Assembly: GCA_017470505.1 (NCBI GenBank)
Contig: JAFUYO010000015.1
Location: 124,001-188,000, forward strand
DNA from: Butyrivibrio sp.
GTDB taxonomy: Bacteria; Bacillota; Clostridia; Lachnospirales; Lachnospiraceae
Reading direction: 5' to 3'
Length of the DNA stretch: 64,000 bases
Of this stretch, positions 35,011 to 45,227 are shown one piece after another (positions within the stretch are counted from its first letter, which is position 1; every line of letters starts with the position of its first letter). Below the pieces are notes generated by a model. That model was not told the origin of the DNA. It worked only from the letters and a program-made list of their open reading frames with translations, and ran no database searches. The position numbers and the translations under genes are program-made.

Positions 35011-35379
35011 ATGGATTTTTCTAAGAATGCCATCGAAATGAACACCAGGATTGAAAACGGAGAGCAGGGCAATGTCGAGCTTGAGCTCGATATCGAGGGA
35101 AAAGAGCAGATTGTAAACTGTGCTCCGATGATTGTTCTGACCGTAGATTCCAAGGATTATATTGTTCTTCTCCCCCTCGATGAGAACGGACAGAACAACG
35201 ACGGCAACGTGTGGTTCTACGAATTTATCTGGCCGGATACAGACAAGGAGCCTGAGCTCGGCTACATCTCAGATGACGATGAGTACGAGGCGGTAGCCGA
35301 TGCCTTTGACGAGTACCTCGACGATGCCGAGTTTGACGAGCTCGTTGAACTTCCGGAAGAAGGCTCTGAGGATGTCTGA
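35011..35379 (+). CDS. DUF1292 family protein
   Basis: This small acidic protein (122 residues) has the DUF1292 core: metal- or ligand-like ELDIEGKEQIVNC, FYEFIWPD-type YIVLLPL and FYEFI strands, then an acidic tail of Asp/Glu repeats (about 85-122). Function is unknown; the family is widespread in Clostridia. AAAAGGAG precedes the ATG. Its last 118 bases overlap the 3' end of the helicase gene on the other strand. Confidence 0.8.
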   Translation: MDFSKNAIEMNTRIENGEQGNVELELDIEGKEQIVNCAPMIVLTVDSKDYIVLLPLDENGQNNDGNVWFYEFIWPDTDKEPELGYISDDDEYEAVADAFDEYLDDAEFDELVELPEEGSEDV

Positions 35380-37259
35380 TTTATCTCCCCATAGGTCTCA
35401 TCCCAGAGATTCTTTACAGGTCTTAGAAATCTTGTAGGCAGCATTGGATTTTCTTTGCTGCCTGTTATATATGACATTATGAGCGCCCGCCTTGCCCTTG
35501 TCATGGCGACATAGAGCATCCGGCGCTCTTCTTCTGTCTCTTCCAAAGTCACAGCGCTCCTTGACGGAATAATTCCCTCGTTTAAGTCAGGTATCCAGAC
35601 GGTGTCAAACTCAAGCCCTTTTGATGCGTGCATGGTGAGCAGCCTTACAAAGGGGCCGTCGCACACATTTTTCTTTGAGGGAGTCTTACTCATCTTCTCC
35701 CTCTCCTTTTTGGCAAGCTCCAAAAGCTCCCTGTTAGTCCTGCATTTTGATGCCATCGCTTTCAGGATTTCAAAGTTCTCTCTGCTGTTTGGATACATTT
35801 TATCAAGCTCAAGCATCTTTTGAACAAAGCTCACCGACAGTGACGGCCTAAGGTGTGATAGCGTATTTATAAGCGTGAAGAACTTTTTTACTTCCTTTTG
35901 TCTGTCCCTGTTTCCCCTATAAAAATTAAGTATATCAGCCTCGTTTACCGTATCCTTAAAAGCGCTCTCCCTCGAGATGTAGCGCTGCGGCGTATTTATT
36001 ATTTTCAGGAAATCACTCCTCTTCCTTCCGCCGTCAGCAAAAGACAGGTATAAAAGGCACAGCTCCACAGCTTTATCGTCTAAGTAGTTTTTTTGGGTGC
36101 CTGATAGATTACTCATTATCCCCTCGCTCTCAAGAAGCGCAGCAAGAGCTTTTGCCTCGGAATTTGTCCTGAACAGGACCGCTATATCAGAGAGCCTGTC
36201 CATGTTTTTTCCAAGGAAAAAAGCTATCGCCCTGTTCTGCCTTGCCCTGCTTTCATAGCGCCTCACATACACATTTCCGTATCCGTCCTCTTTGGATGAG
36301 TGTATGTCCTTTTTAAACCTCACGGTATTTACATCTATCACCTTAAGAGACGCGTCAAGTATGCTCCTATCGCACCTGTAGTTGGTGTCAAGGACAATGA
36401 GAACCGGATTGTTTTCCTTAAAGTCCTCCATGAACCTCAGCATTATACCAGGGTCAGAGCCTCGAAAGCCGTATATCGACTGATCGTCATCACCCACAGC
36501 AAAAATGTTCTTTCGATCCCCTAAAAGGAGCCTCACAACATCATACTGCACGGGATTTATGTCCTGGTACTCATCGATCAAAATGTACTTAAACCTCTCC
36601 TGCCAGAACTTTTGCTCATTTTCGTTCTCTAAGAGAACCTCCCGGCATCTTGACAGCATATCGTCAAAGTCGATCTTCCCAAAGCCCTTGAGCTCTTTGT
36701 TGTACCTCTCGTACACATATTTAAAGAGGTCCGCCTGCATGATAGTCTCATGGCACATCTCAGGGACAAGGCTGCAGTTCTTTATCCTGGATATCTCTGA
36801 GATTATGTCCGGTATCCTTGAAACGGCATCATCGTATTTATCGCTCGTCAAAGCGCCGTCTGCCTTTAAGGTTGTGATGGCATCCTTAATGATATTGTAT
36901 TTGAATCTGTCATCTGCTATCTCTATCGGGGTTTCTTTGCCGGAAACGCTGTGCTTGATAATCTGATAAAAGATGGAATGAAATGTTCCAAAAGAAACTT
37001 CCGGATATGAATTATCCGTGATCTTTAAAAATCTTACCTGCATCTCAATGGCTGCAGCTTTGGTAAAGGTGATGACCAGTATCGCATCAGGGGACGCGCC
37101 CTCATTTTCAATAAGGCGCCTTGTCCTCTCGACAATGACCTTGGTCTTCCCGCTCCCGGGCCCCGCCAGCACCATGGCGGGACCGTCTACATGGCATATA
37201 GCCTTTATCTGAGCGGAATTTGGTAAAAAGCCATCACCTGAAAGTTTATTATTTTTCAA
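35262..37259 (-). CDS. UvrD/PcrA-family superfamily 1 DNA helicase
   Basis: The ~665-residue SF1A helicase has Walker [78 protein letters not shown] and [12 protein letters not shown]. It likely serves repair or replication restart, but is shorter than PcrA. TTG 37259 is chosen (AAGGAA nine bases upstream), overlapping the gltX stop. The last ~39 residues are a Ser-rich tail read from the strand opposite the DUF1292 acidic tail. Confidence 0.88.
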   Translation of the reverse strand: MKNNKLSGDGFLPNSAQIKAICHVDGPAMVLAGPGSGKTKVIVERTRRLIENEGASPDAILVITFTKAAAIEMQVRFLKITDNSYPEVSFGTFHSIFYQIIKHSVSGKETPIEIADDRFKYNIIKDAITTLKADGALTSDKYDDAVSRIPDIISEISRIKNCSLVPEMCHETIMQADLFKYVYERYNKELKGFGKIDFDDMLSRCREVLLENENEQKFWQERFKYILIDEYQDINPVQYDVVRLLLGDRKNIFAVGDDDQSIYGFRGSDPGIMLRFMEDFKENNPVLIVLDTNYRCDRSILDASLKVIDVNTVRFKKDIHSSKEDGYGNVYVRRYESRARQNRAIAFFLGKNMDRLSDIAVLFRTNSEAKALAALLESEGIMSNLSGTQKNYLDDKAVELCLLYLSFADGGRKRSDFLKIINTPQRYISRESAFKDTVNEADILNFYRGNRDRQKEVKKFFTLINTLSHLRPSLSVSFVQKMLELDKMYPNSRENFEILKAMASKCRTNRELLELAKKEREKMSKTPSKKNVCDGPFVRLLTMHASKGLEFDTVWIPDLNEGIIPSRSAVTLEETEEERRMLYVAMTRARRALIMSYITGSKENPMLPTRFLRPVKNLWDETYGEINQTSSEPSSGSSTSSSNSASSRYSSKASATASYSSSSEM

Positions 37260-38712
37260 GTAACTCAATTCCTTTTTTTATTCTTTGTATTGTCTCTTCT
37301 TTGCCGAGAACCTCCATGGCCTCTGTCGCGCCGCAGGGAGTCATCTCTTTTCCTGTGACTGCAATCCTGACAGGCCACAGGACATATCCGTTCTTGTAGC
37401 CGCTGCCCTTGATATAGTCTGAAAGCAGTGCAAAGAGAGAGTCGTTTGTATAGTCTTCATGTTTTTCAAGAAGAGGAAGGACCTCTTTTAAGACCTTTAA
37501 GGATGACTCCTTGTCAGTCTTCATCTTCTTGTGGCAGTAGATGTCTGTGTTGTACTCTGGAAGAGCCTCAAAGAAATCTACCATCTCCGGGATGTCGGGC
37601 CAGATCTCAATCCTGGTCTTTACCATTTTGGCAATCTTCCTAAGGTCAAGAGGCTTTGTAATGGTTTTCTTTAAATAGCTCTCAGCCTGTGCATAGAACG
37701 CATCGTCATCCATCTTCTTAAGGTACTCGCCGTTCATCCATTTGAGCTTGGTGTAGTCGAAGACCGCAGGCGACTTGTTGATCCTTCTGTAGTCAAACTT
37801 CCGGACAAGCTCCTCAAGACTCATGATCTCGGTGTTGTCATCCGGCGACCATCCAAGAAGTGCAACAAAGTTGACAACTGCCTCGGGAACAAAGCCCTGC
37901 TCGATAAGGTCCTCAAAGGATGAGTGCCCCGACCTCTTCGATAGCTTGTGATGCTCCTCGTCGGTTATCAGCGGGCAGTGAATGTACTTCGGCACTTCCC
38001 AGCCAAAGGCGTCATAGAGCCTGTTGTACTTGGGCGATGAAGAGATGTACTCATTTCCCCTGACGACATGGGTAATACCCATGAGGTGGTCATCAACAAC
38101 GTTCGCAAAGTTGTATGTGGGATATCCGTCTGACTTGATGAGTATCATGTCATCGAGTTCCTTGTTCTCAACACTTACGTCGCCGTAGAGCTCATCGTGG
38201 AAGGTTGTGGTGCCCTCTGTGGGATTGTTCTGTCTTATAACGAAGGGCTTTCCCTCAGCGAGATTTTTTTCGATCTCTTCTTTGCCAAGGTGGAGGCAGT
38301 GCTTGTCGTAGACGCTGATCTCCTTGACCTCGTCGTCTACCTCTATCTTCTGAACAAGGCTCTTAAGTCTCTCCTCGTCGCAGAAGCAGTAATAGGCCTG
38401 ACCCTTGTCGATCAGCTCTTTGGCGTACTTCATGTATATTCCGGCCTTCTGCCTCTCGCTCTGAACATAGGGGCCGACATCTCCGCCGATATCGGGACCC
38501 TCGTCGTGAATAAGTCCCGTCTCCTTAAGGGTGTTGTAGATTATCTCCGTTGCGCCCTCAACATAGCGCTCCTGATCTGTGTCCTCAATCCTGAGAATAT
38601 AGTCGCCGCCCTCATGCTTGGAAATAAGATATGCATAAAGAGCTGTCCTTAAATTGCCAACATGCATACGACCTGTTGGACTTGGTGCGTATCTGGTACG
38701 AATCTTAACCAT
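37249..38712 (-). CDS. gltX: Glutamyl-tRNA synthetase
   Basis: This 487-residue class I synthetase has the HIGH-type motif in [18 protein letters not shown] (residues 8-25) and the KMSKS-type motif [16 protein letters not shown] precedes the ATG. Whether it charges only tRNA-Glu or also tRNA-Gln cannot be told here. It lies between dut and the helicase and overlaps the helicase start. Confidence 0.97.
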   Translation of the reverse strand: MVKIRTRYAPSPTGRMHVGNLRTALYAYLISKHEGGDYILRIEDTDQERYVEGATEIIYNTLKETGLIHDEGPDIGGDVGPYVQSERQKAGIYMKYAKELIDKGQAYYCFCDEERLKSLVQKIEVDDEVKEISVYDKHCLHLGKEEIEKNLAEGKPFVIRQNNPTEGTTTFHDELYGDVSVENKELDDMILIKSDGYPTYNFANVVDDHLMGITHVVRGNEYISSSPKYNRLYDAFGWEVPKYIHCPLITDEEHHKLSKRSGHSSFEDLIEQGFVPEAVVNFVALLGWSPDDNTEIMSLEELVRKFDYRRINKSPAVFDYTKLKWMNGEYLKKMDDDAFYAQAESYLKKTITKPLDLRKIAKMVKTRIEIWPDIPEMVDFFEALPEYNTDIYCHKKMKTDKESSLKVLKEVLPLLEKHEDYTNDSLFALLSDYIKGSGYKNGYVLWPVRIAVTGKEMTPCGATEAMEVLGKEETIQRIKKGIELLEK

Positions 38713-38729
38713 TGTTTGCTCCTCTTGTT

Positions 38730-39167
38730 TTATCTGGTTCCCGTGGAACCGAAACCGCCTCTGTCCTGCCCATCAAGGTGGTCAGTCTCCTCAAAGATGA
38801 TCGAAGGCTGATTCTCCATTATCCTGAACTGGCAGATGCGGTCGTTAAAGCTGATGTGGGTATCACGCATGGCGATGACCGGAACGAACCACTGGTCATT
38901 GTCACCGCAATAGGAGTGATCGATAACGCCCATGTGATTGGCCTGTATGATCCCGAAGTTCTTGTAGGTTGAGCTTCTGGGAACAACATGGGCCTCATAC
39001 CCCTCTGGTATCTCCATCGCGACACCGAGCGGTATCAGATGGAACTCGCCCTCTTTAAGATCAACATCCTCGGCACTCCTTAGATCGATCCAGTCGGATT
39101 TGCCACCTACGTACTCAAGTTTTATAAGATCGTCGTTAAAGTACCTGATCCTGATCTTCTTTTCCAT
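38730..39167 (-). CDS. dut: dUTP diphosphatase
   Basis: The 145-residue trimeric-type dUTPase removes dUTP and supplies dUMP. Motifs include [18 protein letters not shown], the uracil-pocket [23 protein letters not shown] and the C-terminal RGGFGSTG P-loop-like arm. GGAGG lies five bases before ATG 39167; the frame extends four codons further. It has its own promoter at 39224-39251. Confidence 0.96.
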   Translation of the reverse strand: MEKKIRIRYFNDDLIKLEYVGGKSDWIDLRSAEDVDLKEGEFHLIPLGVAMEIPEGYEAHVVPRSSTYKNFGIIQANHMGVIDHSYCGDNDQWFVPVIAMRDTHISFNDRICQFRIMENQPSIIFEETDHLDGQDRGGFGSTGTR

Positions 39168-39223
39168 TCTGTCCTCCAAGAACTCATATTACCTGTCTGC
39201 CTAATAAGTACTGACGAATATAC

Positions 39224-39251
39224 ATGATACCACAATTTTCACAAAGGTCAA
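39224..39251 (-). promoter_or_regulatory. dut promoter
   Basis: Minus strand -35 TTGACC (39246-39251), 16-base spacer ending TGG, and -10 TATCAT (39224-39229), an extended -10 type. It overlaps nothing but the copA 3' flank, so dut can be expressed independently. Confidence 0.65.
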
Positions 39252-39256
39252 AGAAT

Positions 39257-39469
39257 TTAAGAAATCGAGTTAACTTTATAGTCCTTTTCCTCAACAGCCT
39301 TCTTGAGGTCGTCGTCCGAAACGCCCTCAGAAAGTGTGACAACTGCTGTTCCTTTCTCGTGGCTGACTTCTGCGGCAGATACCCCGTCAAGAGCCTCAAG
39401 CGCTTTTTTAACGGTTGCCTCACAGTGAGCGCACATCATTCCCTCGATATTCATTGTCTTTGTCGCCAT
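39257..39469 (-). other. Possible internal start giving a free CopZ-like chaperone
   Basis: Within copA and in frame, ATG 39469 is preceded by GGAAGG with an eight-base spacer. It would yield a 70-residue protein that is exactly one HMA domain ([17 protein letters not shown]), the size of stand-alone CopZ. It may be a second product of the copA message. Confidence 0.45.
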
Positions 39470-41878
39470 TTTTGTTTCCTTCCTTTCATGGTTATTTATT
39501 AACTCTCCACTGACAGCGCCTTTTATAGGAGTGTCTTTTGAGCTGTCGTGGATATTTACAAGGTTGAGCCTGAGCGCATTCGTCACAACAAAGAAGCTCG
39601 ACAGACTCATTGCCGCAGCGCCGAACATGGGATTCAGCGTCAGACCGAATGCATGGATGTAGGCTCCTGCAGCTAGCGGGATTCCGATAACATTGTAAAA
39701 GAACGCCCAGAACAGATTCTGGTGGATGTTTCTGAGGGTAGCTCTTGACAGCCTGATGGCACCCGAAACATCCTTAAGCGAGTTCTTTAAGAGCACTACG
39801 TCCGCGGCGTCTATCGCCACATCGGTCCCTGCTCCGATCGCAATGCCGGTGTCTGCCCTTGTGAGAGCCGGCGCATCGTTGATACCGTCTCCAACCATTG
39901 CCACCCTGCCGTGATCCTGAAGCTTTTTGATGATATCCTCCTTGCCCTGAGGAAGGACCTCAGCGACAACCTCATCTACGCCTGCCTGATCGGCTATAGC
40001 CATGGCAGTCCTCTCATTATCACCTGTTATCATAACGGTGTGGATACCCATGTTCCTGAGCTCCCAAATCGCATCGGCGGAGTCCTCTTTTATCGTGTCC
40101 GCCACAGCTATTATGCCAAGGAGCCTGTTTCCTTTGGAAAAGCACAGAGGCGTCTTTCCCTGAGCGGCAAGGGCGGCAGCCTTCTCCCTGACTTCCGGCT
40201 GGATCTGACAGATACCGCTTATGTATTTAAGGCTCGCTCCTGTTATCTCAACTCCCTTGTATTTTGCCTTAAGTCCGTGGCCGGGAAGAACCTCAAAATC
40301 TGTCAGAACCTCTCCTTCTTCTTCGTACGGGTCATCAGAATATGTGTCCGGATCTCCCACATAAGCAACAACCGCCTTTGCAAGGGGATGTTCACTTCTC
40401 TTTTCAAGAAGTCCCGCGAGCTTTAAGAGTTCATTCTCAGATGTGTTGATAAGGGCATACCCGCTCTTTTCAATCGAATCAGCAGTGAAAACATCAGTAA
40501 CCTGAGGCTCTCCCTTTGTGATAGTGCCTGTCTTGTCGAGGGCGACGATCTGCGTCTTTCCTGCATTTTCAAGTGAAGCAGCACTCTTGAACATTATTCC
40601 GTTTTTGGCGCCGACACCGTTTCCCACCATGATGGCGACGGGAGTTGCAAGTCCTAGCGCGCAGGGACAGCTGATAACGAGTACTGCGATAGCGCGCGAG
40701 AGCGAAAAGCCAACATCACGGGTAACGGCTATCCAGATAATGAAAGTTATGACAGAAATCCCAATTACCGCCGGAACGAACACTCCGGATACCCTGTCAG
40801 CGATCTTGGCTATCGGCGCCTTGGTCGCGGATGCGTCAGACACCATCTGTATTATCTGGGAAAGGGTCGTGTCCCTGCCGACCTTTGTCGCCTTGCACTT
40901 GATATAGCCTGAGGTGTTTATCGTCGCAGCACAGACGCTGTCGCCGATGTTCTTGCTCACAGGAATACTCTCGCCAGTGAGTGCCGACTCGTTGACGGCG
41001 CTGTTCCCCTCGATCACAAGGCCGTCCACGGGAATGTTCTCTCCGGGTCTTACGACAAAAATATCCCCGACACCAATATTCTCTATAGGAACAATCTTTT
41101 CCTTGTCGTACTTATCTATGATGACAGCTGTCTTTGGAGCCAGCTTCATCAGGCTCTTTATCGCATCTGTCGTCCTGCCCTTACTCATGGCTTCGAGCAT
41201 CTTGCCCACAGTTATGAGAGTCAGGATCATCGCAGCGGATTCAAAATAAAACTCATCCATGTAGGGCGCACCTGCCTCTGCACCGTTTTTGGCAACAGCC
41301 CCCGACATGACAAACAGATAGACAACGCTGTAAGCAAACGAGGCGACGCTTCCCAGGGCAACCAGCGTATCCATGTTGGGCGATAAGTGTATAAGTCCCT
41401 TAAAGCCGCTCACAAAAAACTTTTTGTTTATTATCATTATCACTATGGCCAGCAGCATCTGTATCATACCCATAGCCACGTGATTGCCGACAAAAAACCC
41501 TGGGAGCGGCAGCCCAAGCATCATGTGTCCCATCGAGAAGTACATGAGGATCAGCAGAAAAAATGCCGAGTAAACCAGTCTTTTTTTTAGGAGCGGCGTC
41601 TCCTTGTCCCTGAGAGCCTCTTCCTCCTCAGAAAAGTCATATGCACTTTTTGACGAGGCTCCATCGTTTTCTTTACCTTCGCCCATGAGAGATGCGCCGT
41701 ATCCTGCATTCTCAACAGCCCTTATGATATCGCTGCTCCCGGCACTTCCCTCAACAATCATCGAGTTAGTCAGAAGATTTACGCTGCACTCGTCTACATT
41801 TTCAAGGCTCCCCACGGCCTTCTCAACCCTCGCCTGGCACGCAGCACAGCTCATGCCGGTGATCACATATTTTTCCAT
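39257..41878 (-). CDS. copA: Copper-exporting P-type ATPase CopA with HMA domains at both ends
   Basis: The 873-residue P1B ATPase exports Cu(I). It has an N-terminal HMA domain (GMSCAAC, residues 8-14), membrane helices, the metal site SCPCALG, phosphorylation site [15 protein letters not shown], and a second HMA domain at the C terminus (residues 804-873, GMMCAHC). Most CopA proteins carry HMA domains only at the N terminus. It follows csoR in one operon under a CsoR box. The C-terminal domain has its own ribosome binding site. Confidence 0.95.
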   Translation of the reverse strand: MEKYVITGMSCAACQARVEKAVGSLENVDECSVNLLTNSMIVEGSAGSSDIIRAVENAGYGASLMGEGKENDGASSKSAYDFSEEEEALRDKETPLLKKRLVYSAFFLLILMYFSMGHMMLGLPLPGFFVGNHVAMGMIQMLLAIVIMIINKKFFVSGFKGLIHLSPNMDTLVALGSVASFAYSVVYLFVMSGAVAKNGAEAGAPYMDEFYFESAAMILTLITVGKMLEAMSKGRTTDAIKSLMKLAPKTAVIIDKYDKEKIVPIENIGVGDIFVVRPGENIPVDGLVIEGNSAVNESALTGESIPVSKNIGDSVCAATINTSGYIKCKATKVGRDTTLSQIIQMVSDASATKAPIAKIADRVSGVFVPAVIGISVITFIIWIAVTRDVGFSLSRAIAVLVISCPCALGLATPVAIMVGNGVGAKNGIMFKSAASLENAGKTQIVALDKTGTITKGEPQVTDVFTADSIEKSGYALINTSENELLKLAGLLEKRSEHPLAKAVVAYVGDPDTYSDDPYEEEGEVLTDFEVLPGHGLKAKYKGVEITGASLKYISGICQIQPEVREKAAALAAQGKTPLCFSKGNRLLGIIAVADTIKEDSADAIWELRNMGIHTVMITGDNERTAMAIADQAGVDEVVAEVLPQGKEDIIKKLQDHGRVAMVGDGINDAPALTRADTGIAIGAGTDVAIDAADVVLLKNSLKDVSGAIRLSRATLRNIHQNLFWAFFYNVIGIPLAAGAYIHAFGLTLNPMFGAAAMSLSSFFVVTNALRLNLVNIHDSSKDTPIKGAVSGELINNHERKETKMATKTMNIEGMMCAHCEATVKKALEALDGVSAAEVSHEKGTAVVTLSEGVSDDDLKKAVEEKDYKVNSIS

Positions 41879-41885
41879 AGTCTCC

Positions 41886-42191
41886 TCACTTTATCATCTT
41901 GCCCAAAAGCTCAACAAGTTCGTCCACTGTCTCATCATTGCCCTGTCTGATGTCGTCGCAGACACAGCTCTTAATATGCTTGGACAGAAGAACCCTTGCA
42001 AAGCTCCCCATCGCGCTCCTGACAGCGACAACCTGAGTCAGAACATCGGTACAGTAGGCGTCATTGTCGATCATCCCCTCGATACCTCTTATCTGTCCCT
42101 CTATTCTCCTTAGTCTGTTGATGAGATCCCTGTGTTCACTGTCATCACGAACCTTGGTCCTCATATTTTCCTCGCACTTTTTACAGGCCAT
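41886..42191 (-). CDS. csoR: Copper-sensing repressor CsoR
   Basis: The 101-residue all-helical protein has the CsoR Cu(I) triad Cys47, His72 and Cys76 (x-C-H-C pattern) and the [16 protein letters not shown] helix. It binds its operator when copper is low and releases it on Cu(I) binding. ATG 42191 has GAGGAG six bases upstream; GTG 42197 is an alternative. It is cotranscribed with copA, seven bases downstream. Confidence 0.94.
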   Translation of the reverse strand: MACKKCEENMRTKVRDDSEHRDLINRLRRIEGQIRGIEGMIDNDAYCTDVLTQVVAVRSAMGSFARVLLSKHIKSCVCDDIRQGNDETVDELVELLGKMIK

Positions 42192-42260
42192 AGTCACTCC
42201 TCGTCAAAACGATGTGAAATTTAAAAGTGATGTCACGGATTTTTCCGCGACACCATTACA

Positions 42261-42288
42261 ATAATATACCCCCAGGGGGTATTTGTAA
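42261..42288 (-). promoter_or_regulatory. csoR-copA promoter with CsoR operator
   Basis: Minus strand -35 TTACAA (42283-42288) and -10 TATTAT (42261-42266) flank the palindrome ATACCCCCAGGGGGTAT (42266-42282), which matches the known CsoR box type. The operator fills the spacer, so bound CsoR would block RNA polymerase. Confidence 0.9.
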
Positions 42289-42344
42289 ATAGCTGATTGT
42301 ATTGTATTATTTTTCCAAAAGTACTTAAGAAAAAGGAGTATACT

Positions 42345-42998
42345 ATGAAATTATTCGTCGATACAGCCAACATTGAAGAGATCAGAAAAGCCAACGATAT
42401 GGGAGTTATCTGCGGCGTAACAACAAACCCTTCACTTATTGCCAAAGAGGGTCGCGACGTGTATGAAGTTGTCAAAGAGATTGCTTCTATCGTAGACGGA
42501 CCTATCAGCGGAGAAGTAAAGGCAACAACTACAGACGCTGAGGGAATGATCGCAGAAGGCAGAGAAATTGCCAAGCTTCACAAGAATATGGTTGTTAAGA
42601 TTCCCATGACGATCGAGGGGTTAAAAGCCTGCCACGTCCTCTCATCAGAGGGCATCAAGGTCAACATGACACTTATCTTCACGGCAAACCAGGCACTTCT
42701 CGCAGCAAGATCAGGCGCAGCATTTGTGAGCCCCTTCCTCGGAAGGCTTGATGACATCAGCGTAAGAGGAACAGATCTCATCTCAGAAGTTGCAGAGATA
42801 TTCAACATTCACAACATCCCTACCGAGATAATCGCCGCCTCGATCCGCAACCCTATGCACGTTACAGACTGCGCACTTGCAGGTGCTGACATCGCAACGG
42901 TTCCCTACAAGGTAATCGAGCAGATGACACACCACCCTCTTACCGATGCCGGCATTCAGAAATTCCAGGACGACTATAGGAAAGTTTTCGGCGAGTAA
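42345..42998 (+). CDS. Transaldolase / fructose-6-phosphate aldolase family (TalC/Fsa-like)
   Basis: This 217-residue class I aldolase has the short transaldolase fold: [25 protein letters not shown], the Schiff-base lysine in NMVVKIPMT and [16 protein letters not shown]. The short form includes both transaldolases and fructose-6-phosphate aldolases; sequence alone does not separate them. AAAAGGAG precedes ATG 42345. It is a single-gene unit with a strong terminator. Confidence 0.93.
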   Translation: MKLFVDTANIEEIRKANDMGVICGVTTNPSLIAKEGRDVYEVVKEIASIVDGPISGEVKATTTDAEGMIAEGREIAKLHKNMVVKIPMTIEGLKACHVLSSEGIKVNMTLIFTANQALLAARSGAAFVSPFLGRLDDISVRGTDLISEVAEIFNIHNIPTEIIAASIRNPMHVTDCALAGADIATVPYKVIEQMTHHPLTDAGIQKFQDDYRKVFGE

Positions 42999-43020
42999 AA
43001 TAAGATATGCAAAAAACAAA

Positions 43021-43072
43021 GAGCGCCTATTTCCCTGAATAACATGAAATATGGCGCTCCTTTATTTTTTTG
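43021..43072. terminator. Bidirectional terminator between talC-like gene and tyrS
   Basis: GAGCGCC (43021-43027) pairs with GGCGCTC (43053-43059), extended by AT pairs. T runs follow on both strands, fitting the convergent genes. Confidence 0.85.
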
Positions 43073-43075
43073 ATT

Positions 43076-44296
43076 TTATGCGGTAACCTTTTTGAAGGAT
43101 TTCTTGCCTTTGCGCACCATGACGTCGCCTAAGAAGGTGTCCTTTGTGTAGGTTGCCTTAACATCGGTTACTTTCTCATCGGCGAAGGTTACGCCGCCCT
43201 GCTCTACGGCTCTTCTGGCTTCGCTCCTGGTGCTGCAAAGTCCTGCTGACACAAGTACCTGAAGGATGTCGATGGAGCCGTCCCTGAAGTCCTCGTCCTT
43301 AAGTGCTACGGAAGGAACGTTTGACATGTCGCCGCCACCTGCAAAGAGCGCTCTCGCCGCTTCCTGCGCTTTCTGCGCTTCCTCTTTGCCGTGTACAAGG
43401 CTTGTGAGCTCGAAGGCAAGGATTTCTTTTTTCTCATTTATGCGCTCTGAAGGCCACTTCTCCATCTCCTGTATCTCTTCGATCGGGATGAAGGTGAGCA
43501 TCTTGATGCACTTATCGACATCTGCGTCTCCAACATTTCTCCAATACTGGTAGAAGTCAAAGGGTGATGTCTTGTTGGGATCGAGCCAGACGGCGTTTCC
43601 TGCTGTCTTGCCCATCTTGTTGCCGTTTGAGTCGGTGAGGAGCGTGATTGTCATGGCGTGGGCGTCTTTTCCAAGCTTTTTTCTGATGAGCTCCGTGCCG
43701 CCGAGCATGTTGCTCCACTGGTCGTCTCCGCCGAACTCAAGATTGCAGTTGTACTTCTGGAACATGTAGTAGAAGTCGTATGACTGCATTATCATGTAGT
43801 TGAACTCAAGGAAGGAAAGTCCCTTCTCCATTCTCTGCCTGTAGCACTCAGCGCGGAGCATGTTGTTCACTGAAAAGCATGCGCCGACTTCGCGCAGAAG
43901 CTCGATGTAGTTCAGGTTAAGAAGCCAGTCTGCGTTGTTGACCATGAGGGCCTTGCCGTCAGAGAAGTCTATGAATTTCTCCATCTGTCTCTTAAAGCAC
44001 TCCGCATTGTGGTCGATGTCCTCTCTTGTGAGCATCTTGCGCATGTCGGTTCTGCCTGAGGGGTCGCCTATCATGGTTGTACCGCCACCAATAAGGGCGA
44101 TAGGCTTATTTCCTGCCTCCTGAAGCCTCTTCATGAGGGTCAGCGCCATGAAGTGACCGGCTGTAAGAGAATCAGCCGTACAATCAAACCCGATGTAAAA
44201 AGTTGCCTTTCCGTTGTTGACAAGGTCTCTTATATGCTCCTCATCTGTTACCTGAGCTATCAGCCCTCTTGCCTTTAATTCTTCAAATATCTGCAT
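43076..44296 (-). CDS. tyrS: Tyrosyl-tRNA synthetase
   Basis: The 406-residue class I synthetase has YIGFDCTADSLTAGHFMAL (HIGH equivalent), FGGDDQWSNM for tyrosine binding, the KMSKS-type GNKMGKTAGNAVW and a C-terminal S4 RNA-binding domain. GGAGGTG precedes ATG 44296. No T-box leader is seen upstream, so regulation is not by the usual tRNA-sensing leader. Confidence 0.96.
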   Translation of the reverse strand: MQIFEELKARGLIAQVTDEEHIRDLVNNGKATFYIGFDCTADSLTAGHFMALTLMKRLQEAGNKPIALIGGGTTMIGDPSGRTDMRKMLTREDIDHNAECFKRQMEKFIDFSDGKALMVNNADWLLNLNYIELLREVGACFSVNNMLRAECYRQRMEKGLSFLEFNYMIMQSYDFYYMFQKYNCNLEFGGDDQWSNMLGGTELIRKKLGKDAHAMTITLLTDSNGNKMGKTAGNAVWLDPNKTSPFDFYQYWRNVGDADVDKCIKMLTFIPIEEIQEMEKWPSERINEKKEILAFELTSLVHGKEEAQKAQEAARALFAGGGDMSNVPSVALKDEDFRDGSIDILQVLVSAGLCSTRSEARRAVEQGGVTFADEKVTDVKATYTKDTFLGDVMVRKGKKSFKKVTA

Positions 44297-44343
44297 AAAG
44301 CACCTCCAAATTGGGCATTCTTCTTATTTTAAAGCACTTTTTG

Positions 44344-44372
44344 ATTTTATTGCCCGTTTGTATATTTGTCAA
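44344..44372 (-). promoter_or_regulatory. tyrS promoter
   Basis: Minus strand -35 TTGACA (44367-44372), 17-base spacer and -10 TAAAAT (44344-44349), giving a leader of roughly 45 bases. Confidence 0.8.
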
Positions 44373-44383
44373 TAATACCTGTT

Positions 44384-44417
44384 GTATAAAATGTAGTTTG
44401 GTAGTACCATTTTATAC
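44384..44417. other. 10-bp perfect inverted repeat between tyrS and folT
   Basis: GTATAAAATG (44384-44393) and CATTTTATAC (44408-44417) are separated by 14 bases in the divergent control region. The right arm can supply a -10 (TTATAC) for the riboswitch transcript; the palindrome may be an operator. Confidence 0.55.
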
Positions 44418-44433
44418 GTAACAAATTGAGTTT

Positions 44434-44530
44434 ACGCAGAGTAGACTTTAGAGCGTTAAGTGCCCGGTGAACAGGGAGTTGTCACCTGGACGAAGGTTTT
44501 TCCGCGGTTCTATTGTCGCATCCCGCTGCT
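44434..44530 (+). ncRNA. THF (tetrahydrofolate) riboswitch
   Basis: The stretch holds the conserved THF aptamer pieces in order: AGAGTAGA, GCGTTAAGTG, GGTGAACAGGGA, GTTGTCACC, CGAAGG, CCGCGG and TTGTCGCATCCCG, closed by GCAG (44436-44439) with CTGC (44526-44529). The next gene is a folate transporter subunit. A CCTCC at 44546-44550 can pair with the folT ribosome binding site GGAGG (44575-44579), suggesting control of translation initiation. Confidence 0.92.
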
Positions 44531-44586
44531 GCATCGTGTACATATCCTCCGATGTGGTTAAAGGAAACTGCAAAGGAGGTGTTTTT

Positions 44587-45159
44587 ATGTCATCAAATAA
44601 TTCCAATTTAAAATCAGTTGCAAACAAGGCTGAGATTTCTTCACTCTACCGCCTAAAAGAGACTAAGGTTCTGACATTCTGCGGAATGATGGGAGCCCTC
44701 GCGATCATCCTCGGGTACGTTGCGACAATCAGATTCGGTCAGTACATCAGGATCGGTTTTTCGGGACTTCCAAACCAGGTTGTCGACTATCTCTTCGGAC
44801 CATGGATCGGCGCAATATTTGGCGGTGCCATGGACGTCATCAAGTGGTTCGCATCGGGCGACGGGAACTTCTTCCCCGGATTTACGATAACCGCAATGCT
44901 CGGCGCCATAATCTACGGGTTCTTTACTTTTAACAAGCCCGTGAAGCTCTGGAGAATAATTGCATCCCAGGTGATGGTCAAGGCCCTATGTAACCTTATT
45001 CTCAACACGCTCTGGCTCAACCTGTTGTACGGACAGGCGATCGCGGCGATCCTCCCCGGAAGGATTGTTTCAAACGCGGTAATGCTCCCGATCGACACTG
45101 TTATCACATACGCCCTTCTGCAGGTTGTGAACAAAGTGATAAAGCCCTATTTCAATTAA
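44587..45159 (+). CDS. folT: Folate ECF transporter substrate-binding membrane subunit FolT
   Basis: This 190-residue membrane protein with about six hydrophobic segments is an energy-coupling-factor S component. Identity as FolT rests on LGYVATIRFGQYIRIGFSGLPNQVVDYLFGPWIGAIFGG and on the THF riboswitch in its leader. It needs the shared EcfA-EcfA'-EcfT module, which is not in this window. AAAGGAGGTG precedes ATG 44587; the frame extends to 44467 through the riboswitch but that part is not coding. Confidence 0.92.
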   Translation: MSSNNSNLKSVANKAEISSLYRLKETKVLTFCGMMGALAIILGYVATIRFGQYIRIGFSGLPNQVVDYLFGPWIGAIFGGAMDVIKWFASGDGNFFPGFTITAMLGAIIYGFFTFNKPVKLWRIIASQVMVKALCNLILNTLWLNLLYGQAIAAILPGRIVSNAVMLPIDTVITYALLQVVNKVIKPYFN

Positions 45160-45175
45160 TCCCACATTTTGAAAA

Positions 45176-45219
45176 TCAAAAACCCCGTTCAGATCAGTTT
45201 GATATGAACAGGGTTTTTG
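45176..45219. terminator. Bidirectional terminator between folT and gpsA
   Basis: CAAAAACCCCGTTCA pairs with TGAACAGGGTTTTTG across a 13-base loop (single bulges on both arms). A- and T-runs flank both sides, serving convergent genes. Confidence 0.85.
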
Positions 45220-45227
45220 ATTCTGAT

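Noticed and set aside
44297-44586. T-box leader for tyrS
   Set aside because: No GGGTGG-type T-box bulge or terminator is found on the minus strand; the structured RNA here is on the plus strand and fits the THF riboswitch.
44467-44586. Longer N terminus for FolT
   Set aside because: It lies within the riboswitch and its expression platform; ATG 44587 follows AAAGGAGGTG.
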